A stretch of DNA of 30,130 nt, from the IMG/VR virus record IMGVR_UViG_3300031222_000012, positions 1 through 30,130 of that record; one strand, written 5' to 3'. The position numbers were made by a program, and so were the translations under genes. Below, piece by piece: positions 6,588 through 15,891 of this stretch. The notes beneath the pieces are model-generated. The model made no database searches. It saw nothing but the letters and a program-made list of their open reading frames with translations, and had not been told where the DNA came from. Origin of the DNA: a virus. Numbering within the stretch: the stretch's first letter is position 1; every line of letters starts with the position of its first letter.

Positions 6588-8148
6588 TACCGTTACGATT
6601 CAGAAAATAAACGAAGTATGGATGAAAGTTACATGTAACGAACCTTACATGGAGATGGATATCTCTGACCACTTTCAGTTTGAAGTTGCTAATGCTCAGT
6701 ATGATCCACGAGTTAAGTTTGGACATTGGGACGGCATAAAGCGTCTATACAATCGCAAGACAAAACGTATGCATTGCGGGCTATTGTTTGAACTTCTTAA
6801 ACTTGCAGACAAACAAGGATGGAAAACGAACATTGATCCATTGCTTGTTCCAGAACCTGAGCAGATTGAAGATGAAGACTTAGACGAGCTCATCAGGTTT
6901 GTCAATCCACACTCTGATGGAAATCCAATTGATCCTTATGACTATCAGCGTGAAGCTGTAAAGTATATGCTGAACATGGATCGCTCTACTGTACTCGCTG
7001 CAACATCAGCAGGTAAGTCACTCATTATATATATCGCTATACGCATCTATCAGCTTATGGACGAGATGGAAGGCAAGCGTATATTTATTACCGTCCCATC
7101 TAAAGCATTAGTTGAACAGCTTTACAATGACTTTGAAGATTACAGTAATTTTGAAGGGTCAAATTGGAGTCCTAAAAGTTTCGTACAAAAAATCTCTGGT
7201 GATTATAGCAAACGAGTTGATATGCCGATTGTGATTACGACATGGCAGTCAATGCAAAAGCTACCTCACTGGATATTCGAAGACATGGGTGCTATTTTTA
7301 TTGATGAGACTCATACTGCATCTGCATCCGTCTTGACAGGAATTCTTGAGAAAGCGATTAATACAAAACATCGGCACGGACTCACTGGTACACTTGATGA
7401 AGTAGAATGTAATCAGCTCGTCATACAGGGTCTATTAGGTCCAGCTAAAAGAATTGTAACAGCACGTGAACTGATTGATCAAGGACGAGCTGCTGAGATT
7501 ATTGTACGTATGTCGATGATTGATTATCCTGAGTCATTCAAGAAAGAATTGTATGATGTCAAAAAGAACATCAATCCAAAGAAAGGATACACCTACGAAA
7601 TTGAAACGATAAATGAAAACGAGTACAGACGCAAGTTCATTCTGTCAATGGTCAAGTCTATGCCAGGAAATTCACTTGTACTGTTTGATCGAGTTGATAA
7701 GTATGGAGAAGAGCTATACGAAGAATTCAAAAAGTATCATGAGAACACTTTTCTGATCGTAGGTAAAGTCAGTGCTACTGAAAGAGAAAAGATTCGTGTC
7801 AGTATGGAAGAATACGAAGATGCAGTTATCTTTGCATCATTTGGTACAATGCAGCAAGGTATATCAATCAAGAAGCTGAAGAATATGTTTATCATATCAT
7901 CTTCAAAATCGATCGTTCGTATACTTCAGTCAATTGGTCGTATGATGCGAGTTCATAAAGAATATAAAAATGCAATGATCTTTGATATCGTAGACGACTT
8001 ATCTTATGATGGTAAACCAAACTATTGTCTGAAGCATGCTGAAGAACGAGTTCGTTTCTACAATAATGAGCAGTTTATTGTGAAATTTGATAAGTATGAC
8101 ATACGGAAGTTTATGAACGATCTATCAATAGATGACTTCATATCTTAG
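6580..8148 (+). CDS. uvsW: UvsW RNA-DNA / branch-migrating helicase
   Basis: 522 residues from ATG 6580 (a TTG at 6568 gives four more residues but has no ribosome site). SF2 helicase of the T4 UvsW type: N-terminal domain with KFGHWDGIKRLY, motif I ATSAGKS (141-147), DETH box (242-245), motif III LTGTL, motif VI QSIGRMMR near residue 450. T4 UvsW (503) unwinds R-loops and branched intermediates and drives the switch from origin- to recombination-dependent replication. It begins inside the ParB-like gene. No clear terminator follows; convergent rnhA begins its 3' end 64 bases downstream. Confidence 0.95.
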   Translation: MVDTVTIQKINEVWMKVTCNEPYMEMDISDHFQFEVANAQYDPRVKFGHWDGIKRLYNRKTKRMHCGLLFELLKLADKQGWKTNIDPLLVPEPEQIEDEDLDELIRFVNPHSDGNPIDPYDYQREAVKYMLNMDRSTVLAATSAGKSLIIYIAIRIYQLMDEMEGKRIFITVPSKALVEQLYNDFEDYSNFEGSNWSPKSFVQKISGDYSKRVDMPIVITTWQSMQKLPHWIFEDMGAIFIDETHTASASVLTGILEKAINTKHRHGLTGTLDEVECNQLVIQGLLGPAKRIVTARELIDQGRAAEIIVRMSMIDYPESFKKELYDVKKNINPKKGYTYEIETINENEYRRKFILSMVKSMPGNSLVLFDRVDKYGEELYEEFKKYHENTFLIVGKVSATEREKIRVSMEEYEDAVIFASFGTMQQGISIKKLKNMFIISSSKSIVRILQSIGRMMRVHKEYKNAMIFDIVDDLSYDGKPNYCLKHAEERVRFYNNEQFIVKFDKYDIRKFMNDLSIDDFIS

Positions 8149-8211
8149 AGTTTGTCTCGTGGTGTCTAGCTGAACTTTAATTGATAAGATGATATAACCT
8201 ACACCTACTAG

Positions 8212-8685
8212 TTAAAGTTTCTCTCGAAGCTTCTCAGCCTTTGTAGAGGTTATGACACCACAGAGTAAATCACAACGTTCGTTCTCTTCAACTCCTGTAT
8301 GACCACGAACCCATTCAAACTGAATATTAGAAAAACCAGATTTGTAAACAAGCTTATCAAAATATTTCCATAATTCTTTGTTTTTGACATTTTGCCATGC
8401 TTTAGCTTTCCAACTAAAGATCCACTCTGAAATACCTTTCGTACAATATTGAGAATCAGATATTACTGTGATATCAGCATTTTTAACAGTATCATTCAAT
8501 TCTAATAAAAATTCCAATGCCTTAATAATACCAGTCATCTCTGCAACATTAGTAGACAGCTTACCTTCTGTCAATTCAAAATTTTGTTCATGGTAAAATC
8601 CAAAATCTGTCTTGATTACAAATGCACAAGCACATTTATTATTATGACGATTATAAGAACCATCTGTCCAAATATTAATTTTCAT
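8212..8685 (-). CDS. rnhA: Ribonuclease HI (bacterial type)
   Basis: 157 residues from ATG 8685 (a TTG at 8697 would add four). All RNase HI catalytic positions are present: Asp8 in TDGSYN, Glu49 in NVAEMTG, Asp77 in ISDSQY, and the GHTG..ENERCD block with His and the last Asp. It cuts the RNA strand of RNA/DNA hybrids, for primer removal or R-loop clearing. T4's own Rnh is an unrelated FEN-type enzyme, so this phage uses, or additionally carries, the cellular type. It lies convergent to UvsW, the R-loop helicase, a sensible pairing. The AT-rich spacer 8686-8800 separates it from divergent gp55. Confidence 0.93.
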   Translation of the reverse strand: MKINIWTDGSYNRHNNKCACAFVIKTDFGFYHEQNFELTEGKLSTNVAEMTGIIKALEFLLELNDTVKNADITVISDSQYCTKGISEWIFSWKAKAWQNVKNKELWKYFDKLVYKSGFSNIQFEWVRGHTGVEENERCDLLCGVITSTKAEKLREKL

Positions 8686-8801
8686 ATTAATACTCAATTA
8701 GTTTTAAAAACAAATAGTATTATTACTTTAAAATTATTTAATGTAAATTCAATTTAGTTTAAATAATAGTTCTTAATTAATGATTATTTTTTAAACAAAT
8801 A

Positions 8802-8810
8802 TGGTATAAT
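8802..8810 (+). promoter_or_regulatory. Extended -10 promoter for gene 55
   Basis: TGGTATAAT in an AT-rich gap, 36 bases before the gp55 ATG. No convincing -35 or MotA box. Similar TGGTATNAT boxes occur at 20768, 22407, 24550 and 30051, suggesting a promoter class. Confidence 0.5.
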
Positions 8811-8845
8811 TGATATTATTATTTCTAATAGATATAGAGGACTTT

Positions 8846-9487
8846 ATGAAAATAAAAAGTAAGATTAATGATGTTGATGATGTAGAGTTAGAACTGATTA
8901 GAGATGGTAAGATGAGAGATTCTACTTCTAGCTATGGATATGTTAATAATAAAGAGCTATATGAAGAATACAAAAAGTATTATGATAGAAAAATGAAAGC
9001 TGTTGAGAATGATGAGACTATTCCTCCTTTGACAGAAAAGATCGGTGCAGCTATTATTCAGATTGCTACTCGTCGTTGTAATTCTAGACAATTTGTTGGA
9101 TATTCAAATAACTGGAAAGAAGAACTTGTTTCTCATGCAATTATGACAGCAGCTATTCGTGGTCATAATTTCAATCCACATAAATCTGACAATCCTTTTG
9201 CTTATTTAACTCAAGTCTGTAACAATGCAATTATTGAACAGTTGAAAAAAGAAAAGCGTCAACTGTATGTTAGGTACAAAGGTCTTGAAGAAGCAAACGG
9301 TTTTAACGGAGAAGTAGATGAGAATAATCTTAACGAGGCTGATCTTCATAATCATAATAACAATAATAACGGACCTGCAATACAAAGAAGAAAATATATC
9401 GCAGATTATGAAAAAACCTTTTTATCAAAGAAGCAAAAAGATGATACAATAGATTCAGGTTTAATGTGTTTCATTGATGGAGAATAG
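8846..9487 (+). CDS. 55: Late-transcription sigma factor gp55
   Basis: 213 residues from ATG 8846, which has GAGGA 6 bases before it; the longer frame from 8810 overlaps the promoter. Matches T4 gp55 (185): YVNNKELYEEYKKYY, QFVGYSNNWKEELVSHAIM, NFNPHKSDNPFAYLTQVCNN and IIEQLKKEKRQ, the sigma region 2-like core that reads TATAAATA. The C-terminus ends GLMCFIDGE, comparable with the T4 hydrophobic sliding-clamp-binding tail. A low-complexity HNHNNNNN insert (about 180-188) is specific to this phage. With gp45 it should activate the late promoters before genes 22 and 23. Confidence 0.93.
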   Translation: MKIKSKINDVDDVELELIRDGKMRDSTSSYGYVNNKELYEEYKKYYDRKMKAVENDETIPPLTEKIGAAIIQIATRRCNSRQFVGYSNNWKEELVSHAIMTAAIRGHNFNPHKSDNPFAYLTQVCNNAIIEQLKKEKRQLYVRYKGLEEANGFNGEVDENNLNEADLHNHNNNNNGPAIQRRKYIADYEKTFLSKKQKDDTIDSGLMCFIDGE

Positions 9488-9489
9488 TA

Positions 9490-9777
9490 ATGTCTAAGAC
9501 ATTTAAAGACATATGTGGTTTTAAGAAAGGCGAATCATATTGGGAGAATAGCCAAGGTGGTTGCATTCGATTCACAGTAAAAGATGATGCAGAAATTAAT
9601 GATACTTCTGCTGGTAATCAAGTATCGTTTATTGGAGTGACTTCTGAAGGTCAAGAAATTGAATATATGGTTACCGAACACTACGAATATTATTGCCCAA
9701 CAATCTCGGATTACAAGAAATACTATACATGGGAAGAGATTCAAGCAGCCATTGCAAAAGAGAGACAATATGTGTGA
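9490..9777 (+). CDS. Small protein between 55 and 47, unknown
   Basis: 95 residues, soluble, one Cys in the N-terminal ICGF and one in GGCIRF; aromatic-rich C-terminus (YEYYCPTISDYKKYYTWEEI). No recognised domain. It starts 3 bases after the gp55 stop and ends 8 bases inside gp47, so it belongs to the 55-47-46 operon. Role unknown. Confidence 0.7.
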   Translation: MSKTFKDICGFKKGESYWENSQGGCIRFTVKDDAEINDTSAGNQVSFIGVTSEGQEIEYMVTEHYEYYCPTISDYKKYYTWEEIQAAIAKERQYV

Positions 9778-10846
9778 CAAAATAGGAATCGTTGGAGACA
9801 TACATATCGGAGCAAGAAGCGGATCAAAAGTATTTCGTCAATTGTTTCGTGAATATTTTCGTGATGTCTTTTTTCCAATTATAAAGACACGAGGAATTAA
9901 AAAGATCATTCAGCTGGGTGACTTCTTTGATAACCGTAATAGTGTTACGCTGCATGATATTGATTATGTCATCAATGAATTTATTCCTCAGCTTGAAGAC
10001 ACAGGCGCAATAATGTATGTGCTTGCTGGCAATCATGATGTGGCTCACAAGAATACAAATGCGGTCAACTCTCTATCTATGCTCAGAACGTCAAATAACA
10101 TTGTCGTTGTCGATAATGAGATCGAGACAGTAGAGACAGAATCAAAAACATTTGTCCTATGTCCTTGGATCAATGATGAGAATCAAAACGATCTACTTTC
10201 TGAAGTTGCATCCTTTGCAAATAAGAATCATATACTGTGTGGTCATTTTGAATTCGCTGGTATGAAAATGTACAAGAATTCAAAATTGTCTGATCATGGA
10301 CTCGATCCAATAAAATTCAAGAAGTTTTATATGGTCATCTCAGGTCATTTCCACCATCCATCAACATACGGCAACGTATCATATATGGGATCAGTGTTTC
10401 ATCTTAACTGGATGGATGCTAATGATTCTAAGTATGTATATATCTTTGACACGAACACTGATGAATTCGAGCAGATTGAAAATATCTACAATCCGTTTAC
10501 AGAATTCGAGTATCATGAAGATGATCTATTCAACATGTCTGATACCGATCTTAAAGATTTCTGTCATGAACAGTTCATTCGTATTCATATCAATAAAGAG
10601 TATAAGCGAGTCGATCTGAAAGAAGTAATCAGCAGAATTGAAAAACTTAATCCTCTAACTCTCGATGTAATTGATAATACAATAATAGATGTAGATGCTT
10701 CGATTGAAGAGCAGGAAAAAGAAGACTCGAAGACAAAAGAATTTGAAGATTATGCTGAGGACTATATCAAAGGTGACAAAAACTTATATGCAATGTTCAA
10801 AGATATAGAGCAAGAAGCTAGAGATAAAATGAAGGAAATTGAATAA
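9770..10846 (+). CDS. 47: Recombination nuclease subunit gp47 (Mre11-like)
   Basis: 358 residues from ATG 9770 (MCDKIGIVGDIHIG); the frame is open further upstream, but this start gives the family N-terminus directly. Calcineurin-like nuclease motifs: GDIHIG (9-14), GDFFDNR near 54, GNHDV near 86, GHFE near 156 and GHFHHP near 191. With gp46 it forms the Mre11-Rad50 type complex that resects double-strand ends for UvsX/UvsY recombination. T4 gp47 is 339. Stop overlaps the gp46 start (TAATG), which fits equimolar synthesis. Confidence 0.95.
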   Translation: MCDKIGIVGDIHIGARSGSKVFRQLFREYFRDVFFPIIKTRGIKKIIQLGDFFDNRNSVTLHDIDYVINEFIPQLEDTGAIMYVLAGNHDVAHKNTNAVNSLSMLRTSNNIVVVDNEIETVETESKTFVLCPWINDENQNDLLSEVASFANKNHILCGHFEFAGMKMYKNSKLSDHGLDPIKFKKFYMVISGHFHHPSTYGNVSYMGSVFHLNWMDANDSKYVYIFDTNTDEFEQIENIYNPFTEFEYHEDDLFNMSDTDLKDFCHEQFIRIHINKEYKRVDLKEVISRIEKLNPLTLDVIDNTIIDVDASIEEQEKEDSKTKEFEDYAEDYIKGDKNLYAMFKDIEQEARDKMKEIE

Positions 10847-12543
10847 TGCCTAAGTTTACATCTATTAGTTACAAAAATTTAAGTTCTACTGGAAATAATT
10901 TTATTAAGATTCAGTTGGATCGTTCTTCTAGTACTCTTATTGGTGGTGCAAACGGAGCAGGCAAAACAACATTAGGTTTTGCTCTATCATACGCGTTGTT
11001 TGGTAAGTTTCCGTCTGGTGCAAATCTACAAGCTGCTATCAATTCTGTTAATGGTAAGAATCTTCTTGTTAAGCTAGACTTTAGTGAACGAGGTAGTGAC
11101 TATCATGTCGTGCGTGGTGAAAAGCCGAAGAAGTTTGAAATCTATAAAGACGGGAATCTGATAGATCAAAATGCAAATGCTCGTGACTATCAGAAAATTC
11201 TTGAGCTTATCATTGGAATGGATTACAAGGTATTCACTCAAGTAGTCTTGCTTAACAAAGAAAAGTATGTACCTTTTATGGAAATGGGTGCAGCTGATCG
11301 CCGTAAGATTGTTGAGGATATACTTGATATACGAATATTTTCTGAAATGAATGATGTTTGTAAAAAGCGCATCAAAGAAAATGATCGTGAAATGTCAAAC
11401 ACCGAGCATAAGATTGATATCAAGAATGCTGGTATTGCTGGTCAACAAAAATTGATCAATGAAATTCAAGATTCATTGAATGAGTCTCAGGAAAAATCAA
11501 AAGTTGAGATTGAGTCAAATCAAAAGCTTTCTCAGAAATATAAGAACATGAAGTTTAAGCTAATTGATCAAATTAATCAGATTGATATTAGCGGACAAGC
11601 TAAAGCGAAAAAGCGTAAGTCTGATTTTGAAAAGCTAGCAGTTCAATTTGAAAGTCAGATCAATATGGCGAAAAAGAATGCTGCGTTCTTTGAAGACAAT
11701 GATCACTGCCCTACATGCGAGCAGTCGATTTCTGAAGACAAGAAATCTGAAAAGAAAGAAGAGTGTGATCACAAAGTCTCTGAAGTTCAGTCCACTGTAT
11801 CTGAAATGATGGATGAACTGCAGAAAACAATTGCTGAAGTTGAAGAATACGAAAAGCTAGAAGAAAAGCGTCGTAAGCTACGTATCGAAGTTGATCAACT
11901 TGATTTTAAAATTAGAGAAGTAGAGTCAGCAATCAAAAGATTACAGAAAGCTTCTGAGAATGATTCTAGTGCAGATAAATTAGAGACTGCTATATCCTAT
12001 TATAATGATATTGAAAAGGAGATAGAGGGTCTTAGAAATGATCTAGAAAAGTTAATTAAAAAGGATGAAGACCTAAAGAAGCTTCGTGGTATGTTAAAAG
12101 ATGACGGAATCAAAGCTGATATCATTAAAGAGTATATGGCTCTGATGAACAAGAAGATTAACGAATATCTTCAAGCAATGAATCTGTATATCAATATGGT
12201 CCTTGACGAAAATTTTAAAGAATCGTTTAAAGCAATGCACAAAGAGAAGTTCACTATGTCCAATCTGTCAACTGGTCAGAAGACTCGTGTGAACCTCGCA
12301 ATATGGCTCGCTCTGCTGGAAATTTCTTCAATTAAAAATAGTGTTGTGTCAAATGTGTTATTTTTAGATGAGATACTTGAAGCATTGGATGCTGAAGGTG
12401 TTAAAGATACAACGAATTTGTTTAAGGAAAAGCTCAACGATAAAAATATATTCGTTGTGACTCAGAGATTTGATGAATTTCAAGATTTATTTAGAAATCA
12501 GATACAGTTTAAATTAAATCAAGGATTTACGGAGATCGTATAA
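10846..12543 (+). CDS. 46: Recombination ATPase subunit gp46 (Rad50-like)
   Basis: 565 residues (T4: 560). ABC/SMC-type ATPase: Walker A GGANGAGKTT (33-42), Q-loop region, a long coiled coil from about 170 to 430 broken by the zinc hook CPTCEQ (about 288-293), signature LSTGQKTRVNLA (about 473) and Walker B VLFLDEILEALD (about 503). The hook dimerises two heads through zinc. Partner of gp47. One base overlaps the next gene (TAATG). Confidence 0.96.
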   Translation: MPKFTSISYKNLSSTGNNFIKIQLDRSSSTLIGGANGAGKTTLGFALSYALFGKFPSGANLQAAINSVNGKNLLVKLDFSERGSDYHVVRGEKPKKFEIYKDGNLIDQNANARDYQKILELIIGMDYKVFTQVVLLNKEKYVPFMEMGAADRRKIVEDILDIRIFSEMNDVCKKRIKENDREMSNTEHKIDIKNAGIAGQQKLINEIQDSLNESQEKSKVEIESNQKLSQKYKNMKFKLIDQINQIDISGQAKAKKRKSDFEKLAVQFESQINMAKKNAAFFEDNDHCPTCEQSISEDKKSEKKEECDHKVSEVQSTVSEMMDELQKTIAEVEEYEKLEEKRRKLRIEVDQLDFKIREVESAIKRLQKASENDSSADKLETAISYYNDIEKEIEGLRNDLEKLIKKDEDLKKLRGMLKDDGIKADIIKEYMALMNKKINEYLQAMNLYINMVLDENFKESFKAMHKEKFTMSNLSTGQKTRVNLAIWLALLEISSIKNSVVSNVLFLDEILEALDAEGVKDTTNLFKEKLNDKNIFVVTQRFDEFQDLFRNQIQFKLNQGFTEIV

Positions 12544-13823
12544 TGAGCAAAAGTGAATTTAGAAAAGCACTTGCTGAATGTGGTACAGGTAACTTACGAA
12601 TGACAGAAGATAAGCATGGCCATCGATTGTTCTGTTACACTAAGCAGTGCTTCTTTGATCGCAACTCGTGGAATGAGACAACTATATCTCATCGTGGTCG
12701 ACTATACTTTGAAAATGTAAAAGTTAATCATCCATTCAAGAAAATCTTCAATGTTGATGAGGCTGATTCTACACAGTCTGATATTGTCGAGCGTCGTATG
12801 AAAGAAGAGCCGTACGATGTATATGATAAAGCAAACGGGCATCTGTTTATCATGTCCAATTTTGTCGACAGTAAAGGCGAGCAGCATGTTGTTTTTTCAA
12901 CAAAAGGATCACTACCTAATCCAGAAAATGATTTGTTGAATGATGACATCAAGATTTTTGTTTCTCTATATGGAGAGCAGCTTGACAAGTTAGTTAACAT
13001 TATGCCAAATTGCACATTGATGTTTGAGGCTATTGTTGCTCATGATAAGCATTCAATGTATGATCTACAAGTAGAACAGTATGGAAAAGAAAACTGTTTT
13101 GTTCTATTGGGTGCAGCGGTTAATCTTGGATACGACTATGATCAGCTAGGTGAAAAGTTTGTTAAAAGTGCAGTCGTTCATTCGAAGCATAATAACACTA
13201 CACTTGAAGATGAGCCATGGGTAGAGTGTGAATGGGATCAAATGTATAACATTGCTCAATTCATTAGATGCCCTATCATTGAAAAGTATGATGAAATGGA
13301 TGGCACTCCTAAAATGTGGAAAGAACATACTGATCGTGAAGGTTATGTCATTCGATTCTTGACTAACAATGATCGCGTCAAAGTTAAGACTGATGAGTAC
13401 TGGAAGAATCGTTTTAAGAAAGACTTAACACCAGAGAAGATACTTAACATGTATGTTAAAGGTGGTATCAAATTGATGCAAGAAAAGCTACCTGAAGAAA
13501 TGGCGAATGATGCAATCGGTGTTATCACTAATAGACATGAAAACTGGTATCTGTCTGATGTTGTTGATCATAAAGAAGTATATGGATTCATAGCTGATAA
13601 GCAGGATAACTTTACCTCAGAAGATCGTAAGTGGCTATTTACAAAATCTCTATATACAATTCGTCAGAGACAATATATAATTGCTATCATAGAAGGTAAA
13701 GGCATCGATGTTGTTGCTGATAAAACATTAAGAAATGATTTTGTTGAATATGTAAAAGAATCATCTAATATATATGACACAATATCTAAAGAACTAGAGG
13801 AAGTCGTTTATAACGCACTTTAA
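12543..13823 (+). CDS. rnlA: RNA ligase, T4 Rnl1 (RnlA) family
   Basis: 426 residues. Nucleotidyltransferase motif I is DKANGHL with Lys96 as the expected AMP acceptor; motif IV EGYVIRF and motif V RVKVKTDEYW lie at about 267-288, and a helical C-terminal domain follows as in Rnl1 (374 in T4). Rnl1 seals tRNA cleaved in the anticodon loop by host nucleases such as PrrC, after end healing by a kinase-phosphatase. Those healing activities appear to be the next two genes. The window also carries many phage tRNAs that such nucleases could target or that bypass them. Confidence 0.92.
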   Translation: MSKSEFRKALAECGTGNLRMTEDKHGHRLFCYTKQCFFDRNSWNETTISHRGRLYFENVKVNHPFKKIFNVDEADSTQSDIVERRMKEEPYDVYDKANGHLFIMSNFVDSKGEQHVVFSTKGSLPNPENDLLNDDIKIFVSLYGEQLDKLVNIMPNCTLMFEAIVAHDKHSMYDLQVEQYGKENCFVLLGAAVNLGYDYDQLGEKFVKSAVVHSKHNNTTLEDEPWVECEWDQMYNIAQFIRCPIIEKYDEMDGTPKMWKEHTDREGYVIRFLTNNDRVKVKTDEYWKNRFKKDLTPEKILNMYVKGGIKLMQEKLPEEMANDAIGVITNRHENWYLSDVVDHKEVYGFIADKQDNFTSEDRKWLFTKSLYTIRQRQYIIAIIEGKGIDVVADKTLRNDFVEYVKESSNIYDTISKELEEVVYNAL

Positions 13824-13835
13824 AAGGTAAATGTT

Positions 13836-14342
13836 ATGATGTTCATTATGAGAGCTACAACATGTTCAGGGAAGGACACGTTTATTGCTGAGCACTTTGA
13901 AAATCCTAATCATGTATTCTCGTCAGATAACTTTCGAGAAATGTTGTGTGGAACAATGAGTGTTCAACAGTTCAATAAGCAAGTATTTGATACAATGCAC
14001 GGCATCATCGATTTTCGTTTAGCTAACAAAGTAGACTTCACTATTTACAATGCTACAAACTTGCGATTCAAAGACGCTTCTGCTGTTGTTGAAATGTGCA
14101 AAAAGTATCATGTTCCGTATATCTTTATTTCGATTGCTCCTCCTTCGCTTGAAGAGTTGCATCAAAGAAATGAGATTAGACATCTTGAGAAAAAAGTACC
14201 GCTTATTCCAGAAGGTGTTATCAACAAGCATTTTGAGCGGTATGAATCTTGTCGTCCACGCTTTATGGAAGAAGCATTTTATAGTGACCTTTGTAAGTTC
14301 ATTGAGGTCGATCAAAATTATGAGGTGATCTGTGAAATTTAA
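13836..14342 (+). CDS. Polynucleotide 5'-kinase (kinase domain only)
   Basis: 168 residues. P-loop RATTCSGKDTF (6-16) followed by HVFSSDNFREML, the lid region FISIAPPSLEELHQRNEIR and a closing helix: the layout of the T4 Pnkp / PnkP kinase domain. It lacks the HAD-type 3'-phosphatase domain of T4 Pnkp (301 residues). It sits 12 bases after the RNA ligase and overlaps a calcineurin-like phosphatase gene by 11 bases, so kinase, phosphatase and ligase are three separate neighbours. Expected reaction: ATP-dependent 5'-OH phosphorylation of broken RNA. A general P-loop kinase remains possible. Confidence 0.75.
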   Translation: MMFIMRATTCSGKDTFIAEHFENPNHVFSSDNFREMLCGTMSVQQFNKQVFDTMHGIIDFRLANKVDFTIYNATNLRFKDASAVVEMCKKYHVPYIFISIAPPSLEELHQRNEIRHLEKKVPLIPEGVINKHFERYESCRPRFMEEAFYSDLCKFIEVDQNYEVICEI

Positions 14343-15051
14343 AGACAGGATGAAATCAATAATGCCAGGTGCTATGCTCATCAATGGCAATGATCGTCCA
14401 GTTATTGCTATTGGTGATGTACATGGTTGTGCAAAAGAATTTGAAGAGCTATGTGCATTGATCACATTAAAGTACACAAACCCTTTAATTGTACAGGTTG
14501 GTGATCTAATTGATCGTGGACCTTATTTCAAAGAAGTGTTTGATGTCGTAAAGAAGTATGATGTTGTTACTTTAACTGGAAATCATGAGTTGAATTTCTT
14601 GTTAGAATATAGAGGATTAAAGAGATGTAATTCTTTAGCAAGAAGGGAATCACATGATCGTATGGCTAGACTATCTACTGAAGATCAAGAGTCTATCCTT
14701 GAGATTTTGGATAAGTCGTTAAATGCAGTAGAAATAAACTATGATGTTGAAAAGATCTTACTGTCTCATTCTCCAATCAAAGGAGTTGAGTCTTTAAACT
14801 TTACATATAACGCATGGGGCTGCTGTACAAGAAATGAACCTTATGATCGTACTACATTGGGTGCTTATGAATGGAAAGCTGTTCATGGTCACCAGCATTG
14901 GAACTATACCCCAATTGAAGATCAGATCGCAACAAATGTAGCGTTTAACGTTGATGGAGGCGTAGTATATGGTGGAGAGTTAGTTGGTCTTGAAGTTTTT
15001 ACTGAGAAGTCAATTACGGTGAAAGCAAAGAAAGTTTACTTTAATAAATGA
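14332..15051 (+). CDS. Calcineurin-like metallophosphatase (RNA-end healing candidate)
   Basis: 239 residues, GTG start at 14332 behind GAGGT. Binuclear metallophosphoesterase motifs are complete: GDVHG (28-32), GDLIDRG (57-63), GNHE (84-87), a His in LLSHSPI, and HGHQHW near 186. It resembles lambda-type and PnkP-type phosphatases. In bacterial PnkP one polypeptide holds kinase, calcineurin-like 2',3'-phosphatase and ligase; here the same three activities are adjacent, separate genes. An alternative is a protein phosphatase acting on host phosphoproteins. Context favours RNA repair; substrate not shown by sequence. Confidence 0.8.
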   Translation: MKFKDRMKSIMPGAMLINGNDRPVIAIGDVHGCAKEFEELCALITLKYTNPLIVQVGDLIDRGPYFKEVFDVVKKYDVVTLTGNHELNFLLEYRGLKRCNSLARRESHDRMARLSTEDQESILEILDKSLNAVEINYDVEKILLSHSPIKGVESLNFTYNAWGCCTRNEPYDRTTLGAYEWKAVHGHQHWNYTPIEDQIATNVAFNVDGGVVYGGELVGLEVFTEKSITVKAKKVYFNK

Positions 15052-15109
15052 AATACAAATAGATTCATGTTATAATGTATATGAATCGAATTAACTTATG
15101 GAGAAATAT

Positions 15110-15820
15110 ATGTCTGATATGACACTAACCCTTAGCAAAGAAACAACCGATACACTGAAGAAGCTTTATGAAGTCAATCAAGGTGTCAAGTTTGTAAAAA
15201 GTGAGAATACACTGAAAGTTAAGTCTACTGATAATAGCTTGCTTGTGCATGCTAATATCGAAGAAGAGTTTCCTCGTGACTTTTATGTCTATGATCTTCG
15301 CGAATTCCTGTCTGTTGTTAGAATCATTGACAAACCTATCCTTGATTTCTCAAATGACAAATACGTTCAGATCAAATCCGAAGATGGAACTCAGAAGCTT
15401 CGATATATTGATGCTGATCCACAATTTGTAACATCGTATGTTGATAAAGTGCCTAAGCTGCCTTCATCTGACATCGAAGTCGCCGTGACTAAAGATCAGT
15501 TTCAATCTGTTATGAAAGCAGCACAGACAATGAAGCTCGACTTTGTTGGATTCGTATGTGACGGTGAAACGATCACTCTGTCTGCATTCAACAAAAATAA
15601 CGGTGATGACAATCAAACCAATAACTTTTCTATCGAACTGATGGACGGTGACACTGAGTTTGAAATGTTCTACAAGTTGGATCAACAGAATATCCCTGTC
15701 TTGCTTGGCGAAGGTGATCTTGACTTCACCATCTCCGAAAAGAAAATCTCAAATGTAAAAGCTGAGAGCGGTAAAGAATTCTGGATCGCTCTTAATGCGA
15801 ATTCCAAGTACGGTTCTTAA
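15110..15820 (+). CDS. 45: Sliding clamp gp45
   Basis: 236 residues from ATG 15110, chosen over ATG 15098 because GGAG lies 8 bases before it. Begins TLTLSKETTDTLKKLYEVNQG, like T4 gp45 (228; KLSKDTTALLKNFATINSG), and ends FWIALNANSKYGS. The trimer encircles DNA, tethers the polymerase, and activates late transcription by contacting gp55. First gene of the 45-44-62-regA operon. A TATAAT-type -10 lies at about 15072. Confidence 0.93.
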   Translation: MSDMTLTLSKETTDTLKKLYEVNQGVKFVKSENTLKVKSTDNSLLVHANIEEEFPRDFYVYDLREFLSVVRIIDKPILDFSNDKYVQIKSEDGTQKLRYIDADPQFVTSYVDKVPKLPSSDIEVAVTKDQFQSVMKAAQTMKLDFVGFVCDGETITLSAFNKNNGDDNQTNNFSIELMDGDTEFEMFYKLDQQNIPVLLGEGDLDFTISEKKISNVKAESGKEFWIALNANSKYGS

Positions 15821-15835
15821 TACATTATACATGAT

Positions 15836-15868
15836 GGTGCAGAATGGTATATAATGCTGTTCCGCACC
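15836..15868 (+). promoter_or_regulatory. Inverted repeat with -10 box in its loop, between 45 and 44
   Basis: GGTGCAGAA and TTCCGCACC pair over 9 positions with one mismatch; the 15-base loop contains TATAAT (15850-15855). It lies 24 bases before the gp44 start. It could be an RNA hairpin partly separating clamp from loader expression, or a promoter with a symmetric operator. Confidence 0.45.
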
Positions 15869-15891
15869 AAACAAATGACGGAGTATATTAA

